Positions 1-6,302 of a stretch of DNA of 7,126 bases are shown piece after piece. Within the stretch, counting starts at the first letter, position 1. Each line of letters starts with the position of its first letter. The notes beneath the pieces are model-generated. The model ran no database searches, was not told the origin of the DNA, and was given only the letters and a program-made list of their open reading frames with translations. Origin of the DNA: Cyanobacteriota bacterium (lineage in GTDB: Bacteria; Cyanobacteriota; Cyanobacteriia; Phormidesmidales; Phormidesmidaceae). Made by a program: the position numbers and the translations under genes. Location of the stretch: positions 1 to 7,126 of the forward strand of contig JAQCKL010000234.1 of NCBI GenBank assembly GCA_027592485.1, written 5' to 3'.

Positions 1-40
1 AGATGCGATGGAGCACGTTCTCAAGGTGGTAACGTCTTAA
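1..40. other. Left edge, not explained by the DUF1361 reading frame
   Basis: These bases should encode the middle of the DUF1361 protein, but every forward frame is short: the frame of the gene ends at TAA 38-40, and frame 1 ends at a TAA at 43-45. The in-frame residues before the stop do not resemble the family. A frameshift, a real pseudogene or low-quality contig-end sequence would all explain this. Confidence 0.4.
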
Positions 41-61
41 CCTAAGTGGCGACGGCTATAT

Positions 62-403
62 GTGCTCTCGATCATTCGCCTGGGGCGGTATTTACATCGC
101 TGGTGGGACACGCGAGCAGTGGTCGCCTCAGAGATCGCGATTCATGGGCTCTGTGCAGTGGGCATTTATCTAGGCCGGTTCCGCCGCTTTAACAGTTGGG
201 ATTTGCTGACCCAGCCCGATACGGTGGTGAGAACGACGATCTCCCACCTGATGGATCAAGGGCCTTTGGTGATTGTGGTGGCGACATTTGCGGTGATCAC
301 GGGGTTGTATTGGCTGTGCAAGCAAATCACCCTAGCTTTGGCCTGGTATTGGCCCAACCGACAGCAATGGGCCTGGCAAGCGCCGCGCCAGCTACAGGGA
401 TGA
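62..403 (+). CDS. DUF1361 family membrane protein, C-terminal part only (5' truncated or disrupted)
   Basis: This is the 3' part of a gene for an integral membrane protein of unknown function. The stretch GIYLGRFRRFNSWDLL (residues 34-49 of this fragment), followed by a hydrophobic segment ending in a GLYWLCKQITL-like motif near residues 80-92, is what I recognise as the C-terminal half of the DUF1361 family. Members are usually around 200 residues with several membrane spans; only about 113 remain, covering roughly the last two spans. The first codon used here is a GTG at 62, but the family match (YVLSIIRLGRYL) already begins one codon earlier, so this GTG is probably internal rather than a true start. 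The frame is open back to 41 and closed by TAA at 38-40, so the 5' half is lost to a frameshift, a decayed gene or bad sequence at the edge. It converges on dnaG with 22 bp between stop codons. Family assignment is from recalled motifs; function is unknown. Confidence 0.62.
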   Translation: MLSIIRLGRYLHRWWDTRAVVASEIAIHGLCAVGIYLGRFRRFNSWDLLTQPDTVVRTTISHLMDQGPLVIVVATFAVITGLYWLCKQITLALAWYWPNRQQWAWQAPRQLQG

Positions 404-425
404 AATACGCTGACTTGGCCGGGTT

Positions 426-2348
426 TTAGGTCTCGCCCACCCAGGGGAGTTTCGCTAAATCTTCAAAGGTAGTTTGCCGTTCCTTCTCTAGGACCGCAAT
501 GCGACGCTTCTCCGCATAAATTTGGGCCTGGTATTGGGCATGGGTCTCAGGAGACGCGGTGCAGTCACTGGCCCCCCATTTTTCGAGCAGGGTGCGGTAG
601 CGCTTTTCGCAGAAGGCTTGTTCGATGCAGGCGATCGCCGCCCGAATCACCAGCGGTGCCCGCAACACCGCCCGCCGATGGGTTTCATCTAGATAGTACA
701 GATGCTGGGTCTGGGCCAAGGCCGGGGACTCATTGACCCGGTCCCGCAACCAGTCCAGTAAGGGGGGGCGGACTTCGCCAGGGGTGAGTTGCCAGGCCAT
801 GATTTCCCGCCAGAGGGTGCGATGGTGGGAATAGCTAAAGTGCAAATCCCGCTCCTCTAGGGCCGTCGCTACAGCGTCGCGGGCCTCAGCGGCATGGATA
901 AACACCTGCAACAACATGGCCTCTGCCGCCTCTAGGGTACTGGTTTGGCTAAAGACCAAGGTCTTGGGGGTGGGCTCACCCGCCGGAGAGCGCCGTTGTC
1001 GCCGCACCTGCACCATTAAGTTTTCGGCTAGCAGCGGGACGAGGCGGGCATCCCCATTGCTAAACAGCTCGGCACAGTGGCGCACATAATAGGTGCGGGT
1101 ATCGGCATTGGCAATGTCACTGAGCAGATTGACCAACTGCTGGGCCGTCTGCTGAAACTGATCCGCCTGACGCAGATCCCGCCCCGCAATAATCTGCTGA
1201 ATTTGCCAGTCGAGCCACAAAGGGGCGTGGTCTAGCAGATCCTGGTAGTCCTGGGGAGCATGGAGCTGCAGGTATTCGTCCGGGTCTTTGCCATCGGGGA
1301 TATTCAGCACCCGCAGTTGCACATCCCCCCGGTAGGCCATATCTGCCACTTCTCCGATCGCCCGCTTCGCTGCTTTCACCCCCGCCGCATCGGCATCAAA
1401 GTTCAGGACGACCTGCTTGGAGTCGGTATAGCGCAACAGTTGCCGGACCTGAGCGGCATTAAGGGCAGTTCCCAAGGAGGCGACAGCGCTGGTAATCCCG
1501 GCACCATGGAGGGCAATCACATCAAAGTAGCCCTCTACGACCACCGCACAGTCGGTTTTAGAAATCGCTTCCCGAGCCTTATCCAGGCCAAATAGGGTCT
1601 TGCCCTTATCGAATAGCTCCGTATCGGGGGAGTTGAGATACTTAGGCTTATCATCGTCGCTGAGAGCGCGCCCCCCAAACCCAATCACGCGGCCCCGCAC
1701 ATCCAGAATCGGGATCATGAGTCGATTGCGGAAACGATCGTAATAGCCGCTGCCGCTGGTGCGGGGCACAATCAATCCGGCCTTTTCGACCAGGGCCACT
1801 GGAAAGCGTTTTTGATCGACCAGATAGCCATAGAGGGTTTGCCAGCCACCGGGGGCATATCCCAATTGAAACTGTTGAATGATTTCCGGCGACAATCCTC
1901 GTTTCCCAAGTAGGTACTGGAGGGCTGCTTCTCCGTCGGGGCTGAGCAGGGCATGTTCATAGAAGCGGGCCGTCACCGCCACAATTTCGTAGATCTGCTC
2001 CCGCAGGGTGAGCTGCTGTTGCAGGGCTTGACGCTTGCTGGGCTCTAGGGTTTGGACCGGCACCTGGTAGCGCTTGGCCAGATCCAACACCACTTCTGTA
2101 AAGGGGCGTTTTCCCAGCTCCATCATGAACTTAAAGGCGTTGCCCCCGGCCCCACAGGAAAAGCAGTAGTAGAACTGCTTGCCGGGGCTGACGCTAAAGC
2201 TGGGGGACTTGTCGTCGTGGAAGGGACACAGGCCGGTGTAGTCTTTCCCCTGCTTTTTGAGCACCACATGCTCGGAGACGATGTCGACGATGTCGGCGCG
2301 ATCGCGCACCGCCGCAATGGTATCCGGATGGAGCCGGGGCGTATCCAT
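426..2348 (-). CDS. dnaG: DNA primase DnaG
   Basis: This is the replicative primase, which makes RNA primers for leading- and lagging-strand DNA synthesis in association with the DnaB helicase. At 640 residues it is the usual length for a cyanobacterial DnaG. The N-terminal CHC2 zinc ribbon has Cys41, His44, Cys62 and Cys65 (CPFH...CFSC). The RNA-polymerase-like core follows, with its basic motif DRFRNRLMIPI (204-214) and KYLNSPDTELFDKG (236-249). The Toprim fold has the metal-binding acidic residues Glu272 (VVEGYFD) and Asp318/Asp320 (NFDADAAG). Residues from about 470 to the end form the variable, helical helicase-binding domain. The ATG at 2348 gives the typical DnaG start a short distance before the RADIVDIV motif; there is no clear Shine-Dalgarno sequence, which is common in cyanobacteria. 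It lies downstream of ccmP on the same strand with a 159-bp gap that holds its own likely promoter. All key residues are intact, so it should be functional. Confidence 0.97.
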   Translation of the reverse strand: MDTPRLHPDTIAAVRDRADIVDIVSEHVVLKKQGKDYTGLCPFHDDKSPSFSVSPGKQFYYCFSCGAGGNAFKFMMELGKRPFTEVVLDLAKRYQVPVQTLEPSKRQALQQQLTLREQIYEIVAVTARFYEHALLSPDGEAALQYLLGKRGLSPEIIQQFQLGYAPGGWQTLYGYLVDQKRFPVALVEKAGLIVPRTSGSGYYDRFRNRLMIPILDVRGRVIGFGGRALSDDDKPKYLNSPDTELFDKGKTLFGLDKAREAISKTDCAVVVEGYFDVIALHGAGITSAVASLGTALNAAQVRQLLRYTDSKQVVLNFDADAAGVKAAKRAIGEVADMAYRGDVQLRVLNIPDGKDPDEYLQLHAPQDYQDLLDHAPLWLDWQIQQIIAGRDLRQADQFQQTAQQLVNLLSDIANADTRTYYVRHCAELFSNGDARLVPLLAENLMVQVRRQRRSPAGEPTPKTLVFSQTSTLEAAEAMLLQVFIHAAEARDAVATALEERDLHFSYSHHRTLWREIMAWQLTPGEVRPPLLDWLRDRVNESPALAQTQHLYYLDETHRRAVLRAPLVIRAAIACIEQAFCEKRYRTLLEKWGASDCTASPETHAQYQAQIYAEKRRIAVLEKERQTTFEDLAKLPWVGET

Positions 2349-2431
2349 AGGGATGCAGGGGGGTGAAATAAAACAGGGAAAAGACGCTACCTAGGGGGTA
2401 TTCTTAGCAGCCCCACACTAGATACAGCATC

Positions 2432-2452
2432 TTAACCGATCTCGCCGGTTAA
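2432..2452. promoter_or_regulatory. Perfect 7-bp dyad in the dnaG leader
   Basis: TTAACCG (2432-2438) and CGGTTAA (2446-2452) form a perfect inverted repeat with a 7-base spacer. It sits at about +4 to +24 relative to the start predicted from the dnaG promoter. No T-run follows on either strand, so a classical intrinsic terminator for ccmP is unlikely. An operator or a 5'-leader hairpin are the better guesses. Confidence 0.35.
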
Positions 2453-2462
2453 CTGAATCGGC

Positions 2463-2491
2463 ATTTTATGGCCAGGACGATAGTAGTTCAA
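2463..2491 (-). promoter_or_regulatory. Predicted sigma70-type promoter of dnaG
   Basis: On the minus strand, TTGAAC (2491-2486, four of six bases matching TTGACA) is followed by exactly 17 bp and then TAAAAT (2468-2463, five of six matching TATAAT). Transcription would start near 2456, giving a leader of about 108 nt before the dnaG ATG at 2348. It lies just beyond the ccmP stop codon, so dnaG could be transcribed independently of ccmP. This is a by-eye prediction. Confidence 0.5.
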
Positions 2492-2507
2492 TTGTACTTA
2501 ATCGGGC

Positions 2508-3146
2508 TTATTCGCGCCGTCCTAGTCCTTGCTCTCGCCCCGGCAGGCTTTCCATGGTGGCCATGACCGCCCGTTGCGCTGCCAGAATATCGCGCTCTTC
2601 GCCACCCAAATACAGCCGCCCAAAGCTTCCCACGGCGGTAATCTGCAAGATATTAATCAGCGCTGCCTTTTCCGCTTCATTGGCGGCTAGGGCGGCGTAG
2701 GCAGCGGGCTCGACCTCAAACACATACAGGGTCTGCCCAGCCACAATCATGTTGCCCCGACGGCTGCGGTTGATCAGCTGCACATGGTGGGCGTCCAGAT
2801 TGCGAATCACCTGACTGGAAATCACGCGGGGACGGAGACAGTCCTTGCGATCCACCCCCAGGGCTTCTAGCATAGCCTTGCCCGCAGCATGGACTTCCCC
2901 CTGATTGCTGGCATGGATCTCTAAATTGCCGTAAAGGCGCTCCACCATGAGCACTGCCGGACGCACCACCGCCGATTTCATGGCGATGTCCATTAAGCGA
3001 TTGATCTCAATGCCGGGGGAAATTTCGATCCACAGCGATGCATCCCCTGGCAGGGGTAAAAACCCTGCGGAAACGGTGCCCATGTAGGCCGCGTGTTGGG
3101 ACTGCAAACTGTCGACGTATACGTAGCTGCGCAGGTCTACAGCCAA
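2508..3146 (-). CDS. ccmP: Carboxysome shell protein CcmP (tandem BMC domains)
   Basis: This is a minor shell protein of the beta-carboxysome, the compartment that encloses RuBisCO and carbonic anhydrase. CcmP is known to form double-layered pseudohexamers with a large gated pore, thought to pass bulky metabolites such as RuBP and 3-PGA. The product has 212 residues, nearly the length I recall for Synechococcus elongatus CcmP, and holds two BMC domains: about 1-105 (SPGIEINRLMDIAMKSAVV) and about 106-212 (NEAEKAALINILQ, then GSFGRLYLGGEERDI). The pore-gate pair Glu69-Arg70 (VERLYG) is present. The start is TTG at 3146: it gives the N-terminus MAVDLRSYVY, matching the family, while an in-frame TGA two codons upstream rules out a longer protein. 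A weak AGGGA lies nine bases upstream. No other ccm genes are nearby, so this is a satellite locus away from ccmKLMNO. A Nif11-domain gene lies 59 bp upstream on the same strand and dnaG is downstream. Confidence 0.93.
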   Translation of the reverse strand: MAVDLRSYVYVDSLQSQHAAYMGTVSAGFLPLPGDASLWIEISPGIEINRLMDIAMKSAVVRPAVLMVERLYGNLEIHASNQGEVHAAGKAMLEALGVDRKDCLRPRVISSQVIRNLDAHHVQLINRSRRGNMIVAGQTLYVFEVEPAAYAALAANEAEKAALINILQITAVGSFGRLYLGGEERDILAAQRAVMATMESLPGREQGLGRRE

Positions 3147-3205
3147 AGCTCAAGGTCCCTATTTACTCCCTGGTCAGTATAGCGGGGGGTGGGGACGGAA
3201 CTAGC

Positions 3206-3415
3206 CTAGAGACCTGGAATTTCTGAGAGATCGCCTTTGAGTTCGTCCACAGTAAAGCGGGTCATCTCCCGCCATTCGGCTTCGGTAAAGCTGTACCCCA
3301 TTTGAGCGGCCTTTTCGAGGAACGCGGCGACGTTGGGAGCAGTATTGAGCTGCGCCCTCAAACCGGGGTCATTTTGGGCGGCACGGAACAGGCGGGCAAC
3401 ATCCTCTTTGGCCAT
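3206..3415 (-). CDS. Small Nif11-domain protein
   Basis: This is a 69-residue protein with the Nif11 domain (residues about 1-50: MAKEDVARLFRAAQNDPGLRA-type helix, then FLEKAAQMGYSFTEAEW). Nif11 domains occur as leader regions of ribosomally made, modified peptides and also as free-standing small proteins of unknown role in cyanobacteria. Here the C-terminus (TVDELKGDLSEIPGL) has no double-glycine cleavage site, no Cys anywhere and no core-like tail, and no modifying enzyme or peptidase-transporter is nearby. I therefore favour a free-standing Nif11 protein over a peptide precursor. The ATG at 3415 has a good ribosome binding site, AGGA at 3425-3422, six bases upstream. It is the first gene of a possible nif11-ccmP transcript (59-bp gap) and is divergent from the pseudokinase gene. 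The family is clear; the function is unknown. Confidence 0.85.
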   Translation of the reverse strand: MAKEDVARLFRAAQNDPGLRAQLNTAPNVAAFLEKAAQMGYSFTEAEWREMTRFTVDELKGDLSEIPGL

Positions 3416-3507
3416 GGGTCATCCTAAAGGCAATGGTTTGGACGCAGATAGTTACTAAGCTAATGCCTGGGACAGTTAGAGTGAATCATCTGAGCTGAAA
3501 GATTTAA

Positions 3508-3533
3508 GACCCAGAGAATGCAGATCTGGGGTC
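3508..3533. repeat. Imperfect inverted repeat in the divergent intergenic region
   Basis: GACCCAGA (3508-3515) can pair with TCTGGGGTC (3525-3533) with one bulged G and a 9-base loop. It lies between the nif11 and pseudokinase genes, just upstream of a possible -10 element TATATT at 3540-3545 on the + strand, for which I see no good -35 partner. No T-run follows, so it is not a convincing terminator. Confidence 0.25.
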
Positions 3534-3567
3534 ACACCGTATATTTAAGTCGGAAAATCAAGTCGGG

Positions 3568-3590
3568 AAACCGTTTTCCAATGCCGGTTT
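3568..3590. promoter_or_regulatory. Short dyad upstream of the pseudokinase gene
   Basis: AAACCG (3568-3573) and CGGTTT (3585-3590) form a perfect 6-bp inverted repeat with an 11-base spacer, 34 bases before the ATG at 3625. An overlapping pair, GGAAAA (3552-3557) with TTTTCC (3574-3579), could form an alternative structure. The arms share the core AACCG/CGGTT with the dyad in the dnaG leader, but the spacing differs. A regulatory role is a guess. Confidence 0.25.
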
Positions 3591-3624
3591 GTGATGTTGT
3601 GCCGCTGGACGACTGCAAGGGTCT

Positions 3625-5826
3625 ATGAAAAATATCCCTAAGATTCTTTTGAGGAGATACCTCAGGCTTCAGCCCCAAGCCATTCAGTTATCTCGGTTTA
3701 ATTTTCTATCCCGCTACAGCTGGCTCACGGATATTTTAAACGAGCTCCGGCCAGAGTTTTTCCCAGCGCAGGCAGCCGCAGATGGGGAAGGGGAGACTGT
3801 CGCAGTCGAACTTCCGGATGAGGTGGTCCTGCAAATTCTGGATGATAAGATTCGCGGCCAACGGGGCACTTACCATGTGCTGCAATGGCTGCGAACGCGG
3901 GGCACGGGCCACCTCTTCCTCGGCACCCAAGTCGGGGCCAACCAACCGGTGGTGGTCAAGGAATATTTGCTGCCAAAGCGGTTTTTTAATACAGAGGAAG
4001 CCCGTCAGCGCCAACAAGCCTTTACCAGTTTGGCCGGGCTCACCTTGGCGGATGGCCGATTGCAAGACTCGCGCATAATGGCACCACTGGAGGCGATCTC
4101 CGATACCTATAGCTTTGAGCGGTGTTATCTGGTCACCGATCAGCGAGATGCCAGCCGCACCCTGCGCCACCATTTAGCCCATGTCGGGGCTCTGTCAGCC
4201 GAGCAAGTCCGAGAGGTGCTCGACCAGGTGTTGCAGAGTTTGATATTTCTCCATCTACAACGGTTTGTCTTGCCCGGTGGGCAGCTCCAAAGCGGCTTGG
4301 TCCACGGCAACCTCAACCTCGATAGCTTGCTCTGGGTCGAGCCTGCACAGCCGCAGCCAGGCCAGCCCGCTCAACAGTGGTTTATCTACCTGTGTGACTT
4401 AGCGCTGTGGGAGCGGCTCTTTGACCCGCCCATGGTCGATCTGCCAACCCATACCGTGGCCCAGGATCTATCGGACTTGGGACAGGTGGCGTTTACGTTG
4501 CTGGTCGGTCGAGAGGACCCCAACCGCCGGGCCAGTCATCCCGAGCATTGGCCGGAGACCGATCCCGCTTTACGGTCGTTTATCCTGCGGCTCCTGCGGG
4601 TGGAACTGCCCTTTGAGAGTGCGGTGGTGGCCCGCGAAGCGTTGAGGGCCATTCCCCCAACCATCGTCCTGTCTGATCCAGCGATCGCAGTAGATGAGAT
4701 CGCCCCCCAAAAACGCCGCATTCCCTGGGTGGGTCTGGGGGTAGGCCTTTTGCTCCTATTGCTATTGGGCGGGGCAGGATGGTTGTTTTGGCGGTGGTGG
4801 TCAGGGCGCGAGGCGATCGCCCAACCCCGGCCTTGCTGCCTCAAGGATGTCGCCGCAGTGCCCGCTGGCCAATTTGTCTATACCGCCGTCGAGGGCAGCA
4901 CCTGGGGCCAAATTGCCCGCCAAGGTCCGGCCACCCTGGGGTTGCCCTCCTTTAATCAACAACTGGCTGAAGACCAACCCGAATTGCAGCTGCTCTTTCG
5001 GCCCGCCGACTCTACCGCCGCTGCCATTGCTGCCGTGGAATCAGGCCAAGCCGCCTTTGCGGTGATCCCCTGGGTCGACGATCTGCCTTTAACTCTGGCC
5101 GTTCAGGTGGTGGCCTATGACGGCCTAGCCATTTTGGTGCCCTTTAGCTATAGCCAGCGTCAGCAGGGGCTACCCCGCAGTTTGGGGGGGGAGCTGACCC
5201 TGGATCAGGTCCGTCGCCTTTATAACGGCGAGTTTGCCAGTTGGCAGGATGTGGGGGGGGTGGATATGCCGGTGCGGCTCTACGCCCCGGAAAATTTAGA
5301 ATCCCTGGCGCTATTCAACACCTTGGTCTATCCCGAAACGGGGTTTAACCCCAGCGATACCGGCAATCCCCCGACGCTACTGCCCACCTTCGAGATGCTC
5401 CGCACCGTGATTCGCGATTTTGAGGAGGAGGATGTGGGGGCGATCGCCTTTGCCCCCTTGAGCCAAATTAGCGGTCAGTGCTCCATCTATCCCTTGGCCC
5501 TCCAAGCCCCTGGCAAAATGGCGGTGCAACCTTTAGCCCTAACCACCGGGGAGCCAATCACCCCATCTCTGGACCTGTGCGATCGCAAGGGCCAATACTT
5601 CCCAGACTTAACCGCCCTACAAAAGCGGATCTATCCCTTGGCCTACCCAATCGCGGTGATTTATCCCCTCGATAACCGGGTCCCCCCAGCGGGCAAAAAG
5701 TTTGCCGACCTGCTACTCACCGATGAAGGTCAGCGGTTTCTCTGGCGCAATGGACTGGTGCCCCTTCACTCCGATGCGGCCCGAGGCACCCCCCGCCGAA
5801 TCTCTGAGCAAAACGAGGCCAATTGA
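3625..5826 (+). CDS. Membrane pseudokinase fused to a PstS-like solute-binding domain
   Basis: This 733-residue protein has three parts. Residues about 80-345 are a serine/threonine protein-kinase-like domain: the beta3 lysine is kept (Lys112 in VVVKEYL) and the helix-F motif DLSDLGQVAFTLLVG (281-295) is recognisable. The catalytic loop, however, reads HGNLNLDSLL (227-236) where active kinases have HRDLKPENLL, so the catalytic Asp, the Lys and the Asn are all replaced; DFG is DLA (258-260) and there is no clear APE motif. It is therefore probably a pseudokinase. PQKRR (361-365) precedes one transmembrane helix (about 366-392), so the positive-inside rule puts the kinase fold in the cytoplasm. 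Residues about 410-715 lie outside and resemble PstS-type periplasmic binding proteins: ADSTAAAIAAVESGQAAFAV, YDGLAILVPFS, LTLDQVRRLYNGEFASWQDV and LLLTDEGQRFLWRNGLVPL. There is no signal peptide and no pst transporter gene nearby. A short-spaced AAGGG precedes the ATG. The ligand and partner are unknown; an inferred role is extracytoplasmic ligand sensing. Confidence 0.85.
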   Translation: MKNIPKILLRRYLRLQPQAIQLSRFNFLSRYSWLTDILNELRPEFFPAQAAADGEGETVAVELPDEVVLQILDDKIRGQRGTYHVLQWLRTRGTGHLFLGTQVGANQPVVVKEYLLPKRFFNTEEARQRQQAFTSLAGLTLADGRLQDSRIMAPLEAISDTYSFERCYLVTDQRDASRTLRHHLAHVGALSAEQVREVLDQVLQSLIFLHLQRFVLPGGQLQSGLVHGNLNLDSLLWVEPAQPQPGQPAQQWFIYLCDLALWERLFDPPMVDLPTHTVAQDLSDLGQVAFTLLVGREDPNRRASHPEHWPETDPALRSFILRLLRVELPFESAVVAREALRAIPPTIVLSDPAIAVDEIAPQKRRIPWVGLGVGLLLLLLLGGAGWLFWRWWSGREAIAQPRPCCLKDVAAVPAGQFVYTAVEGSTWGQIARQGPATLGLPSFNQQLAEDQPELQLLFRPADSTAAAIAAVESGQAAFAVIPWVDDLPLTLAVQVVAYDGLAILVPFSYSQRQQGLPRSLGGELTLDQVRRLYNGEFASWQDVGGVDMPVRLYAPENLESLALFNTLVYPETGFNPSDTGNPPTLLPTFEMLRTVIRDFEEEDVGAIAFAPLSQISGQCSIYPLALQAPGKMAVQPLALTTGEPITPSLDLCDRKGQYFPDLTALQKRIYPLAYPIAVIYPLDNRVPPAGKKFADLLLTDEGQRFLWRNGLVPLHSDAARGTPRRISEQNEAN
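5184..5260 (+). repeat. Two runs of eight G within the binding-protein domain
   Basis: Homopolymers of eight G occur at 5184-5191 and 5253-5260, both inside the solute-binding half of the fusion gene and both reading through Gly-Gly pairs (LGGEL and VGGVD). The frame stays open across both. Such runs can slip during replication or be miscounted in sequencing. Confidence 0.6.
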
Positions 5827-6302
5827 AACCCATCGCTGAGGGTGGCAAAACTGGTGCGCATCCTTAAGTTGGGATTGAGATACCAAATCCGCTCTTCTGA
5901 ATGGAGTTGCGCTGTATCGGTCACTAGGGTCAGCACCTCTTCGTTTAGGTGATATTGACCCTCGGTTGGGGGTTCATTCCCAATTTGGCTCAAAAACTGA
6001 CCCATGGCCTCAACCGCCTTCATCACCACAAAGAGAGTGTTACCACCTTGCTGCGTAGGGGGGTTACCGTAGAGGCCTCCCCCCTGGCCCCCCTCCTGAC
6101 TGATCCGCAGGGCTAGCAGTACGTCAGTCGGATCAGCGCCAAAGTGTTGGCAAAGGGGAACAATTTCTGGGGCCTCGGTCGCCAAGGGAATGAGATCCAG
6201 AGTCGTTTGCCCCGTCTGGGAAGGCTGCCCCTGGATGAAGTGGGTCGTGCGCTGGGAAAACCAGCTGCCCTCAGCCCTTTCAAAAAAATTAACGATATCC
6301 AT
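5766..6302 (-). CDS. S-type phycobiliprotein lyase (CpcS/CpeS/CpcU family)
   Basis: Lyases of this family are small lipocalin-like barrels that attach phycocyanobilin or related bilins to cysteines of phycobiliproteins during phycobilisome assembly. With the ATG at 6302 the product has 178 residues, the usual size. It begins MDIVNFFERAEGSWFSQRTTH (quoted in two parts: MDIVNFFERA, EGSWFSQRTTH), which is the family N-terminus including His21. It ends with SEERIWYLNPNLRMRTS (135-151, Arg147 and Arg149) and ASFCSEIR (162-169), the family C-terminal signature. An in-frame GTG at 6419 would add 39 residues unlike the family, and AGG at about eight bases before the 6302 ATG favours the shorter form. 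The central stretch SQEGGQGGGLYG (68-79) replaces the Trp-containing WDGTMEW-like motif I recall in many members, so the subgroup (CpcS, CpcU or CpeS) is left open. The last nine residues extend past the usual end and overlap the pseudokinase gene. A -10-like TAGAAT lies at 6348-6343. It is divergent from hemE. Confidence 0.86.
   Translation of the reverse strand: MDIVNFFERAEGSWFSQRTTHFIQGQPSQTGQTTLDLIPLATEAPEIVPLCQHFGADPTDVLLALRISQEGGQGGGLYGNPPTQQGGNTLFVVMKAVEAMGQFLSQIGNEPPTEGQYHLNEEVLTLVTDTAQLHSEERIWYLNPNLRMRTSFATLSDGFQLASFCSEIRRGVPRAASE

Noticed and set aside
404..425. Terminator between the convergent DUF1361 and dnaG genes
   Set aside because: The 22-bp gap contains GGCCGGGTTTT but no complementary arm to make a stem.
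1260..1595. A 111-codon open frame on the + strand inside dnaG
   Set aside because: It is antisense to the highly conserved Toprim domain of dnaG and shows no protein family features.
2052..2366. A 104-codon + strand open frame covering the dnaG start
   Set aside because: It is antisense to the zinc-binding domain; open frames there follow from codon bias.
3206..3415. Nif11 protein as a RiPP precursor with its own biosynthetic cluster
   Set aside because: There is no Gly-Gly cleavage site, no Cys/Ser-rich core and no modifying enzyme or transporter in the window.
3736..4173. A 145-codon open frame on the minus strand inside the pseudokinase gene
   Set aside because: It lies wholly opposite the kinase-like domain, has no recognisable domain, and looks like a shadow of a GC-rich gene.
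3625..5826. Periplasmic phosphate-uptake PstS
   Set aside because: There is no N-terminal signal peptide, a kinase fold and membrane helix precede the binding domain, and no pstCAB genes are nearby.
22..6050. A 12-base inverted match between 22-33 and 6039-6050 (CAAGGTGGTAAC against GTTACCACCTTG)
   Set aside because: It does not extend on either side, so chance is more likely than a fold-back assembly artefact or a repeat.
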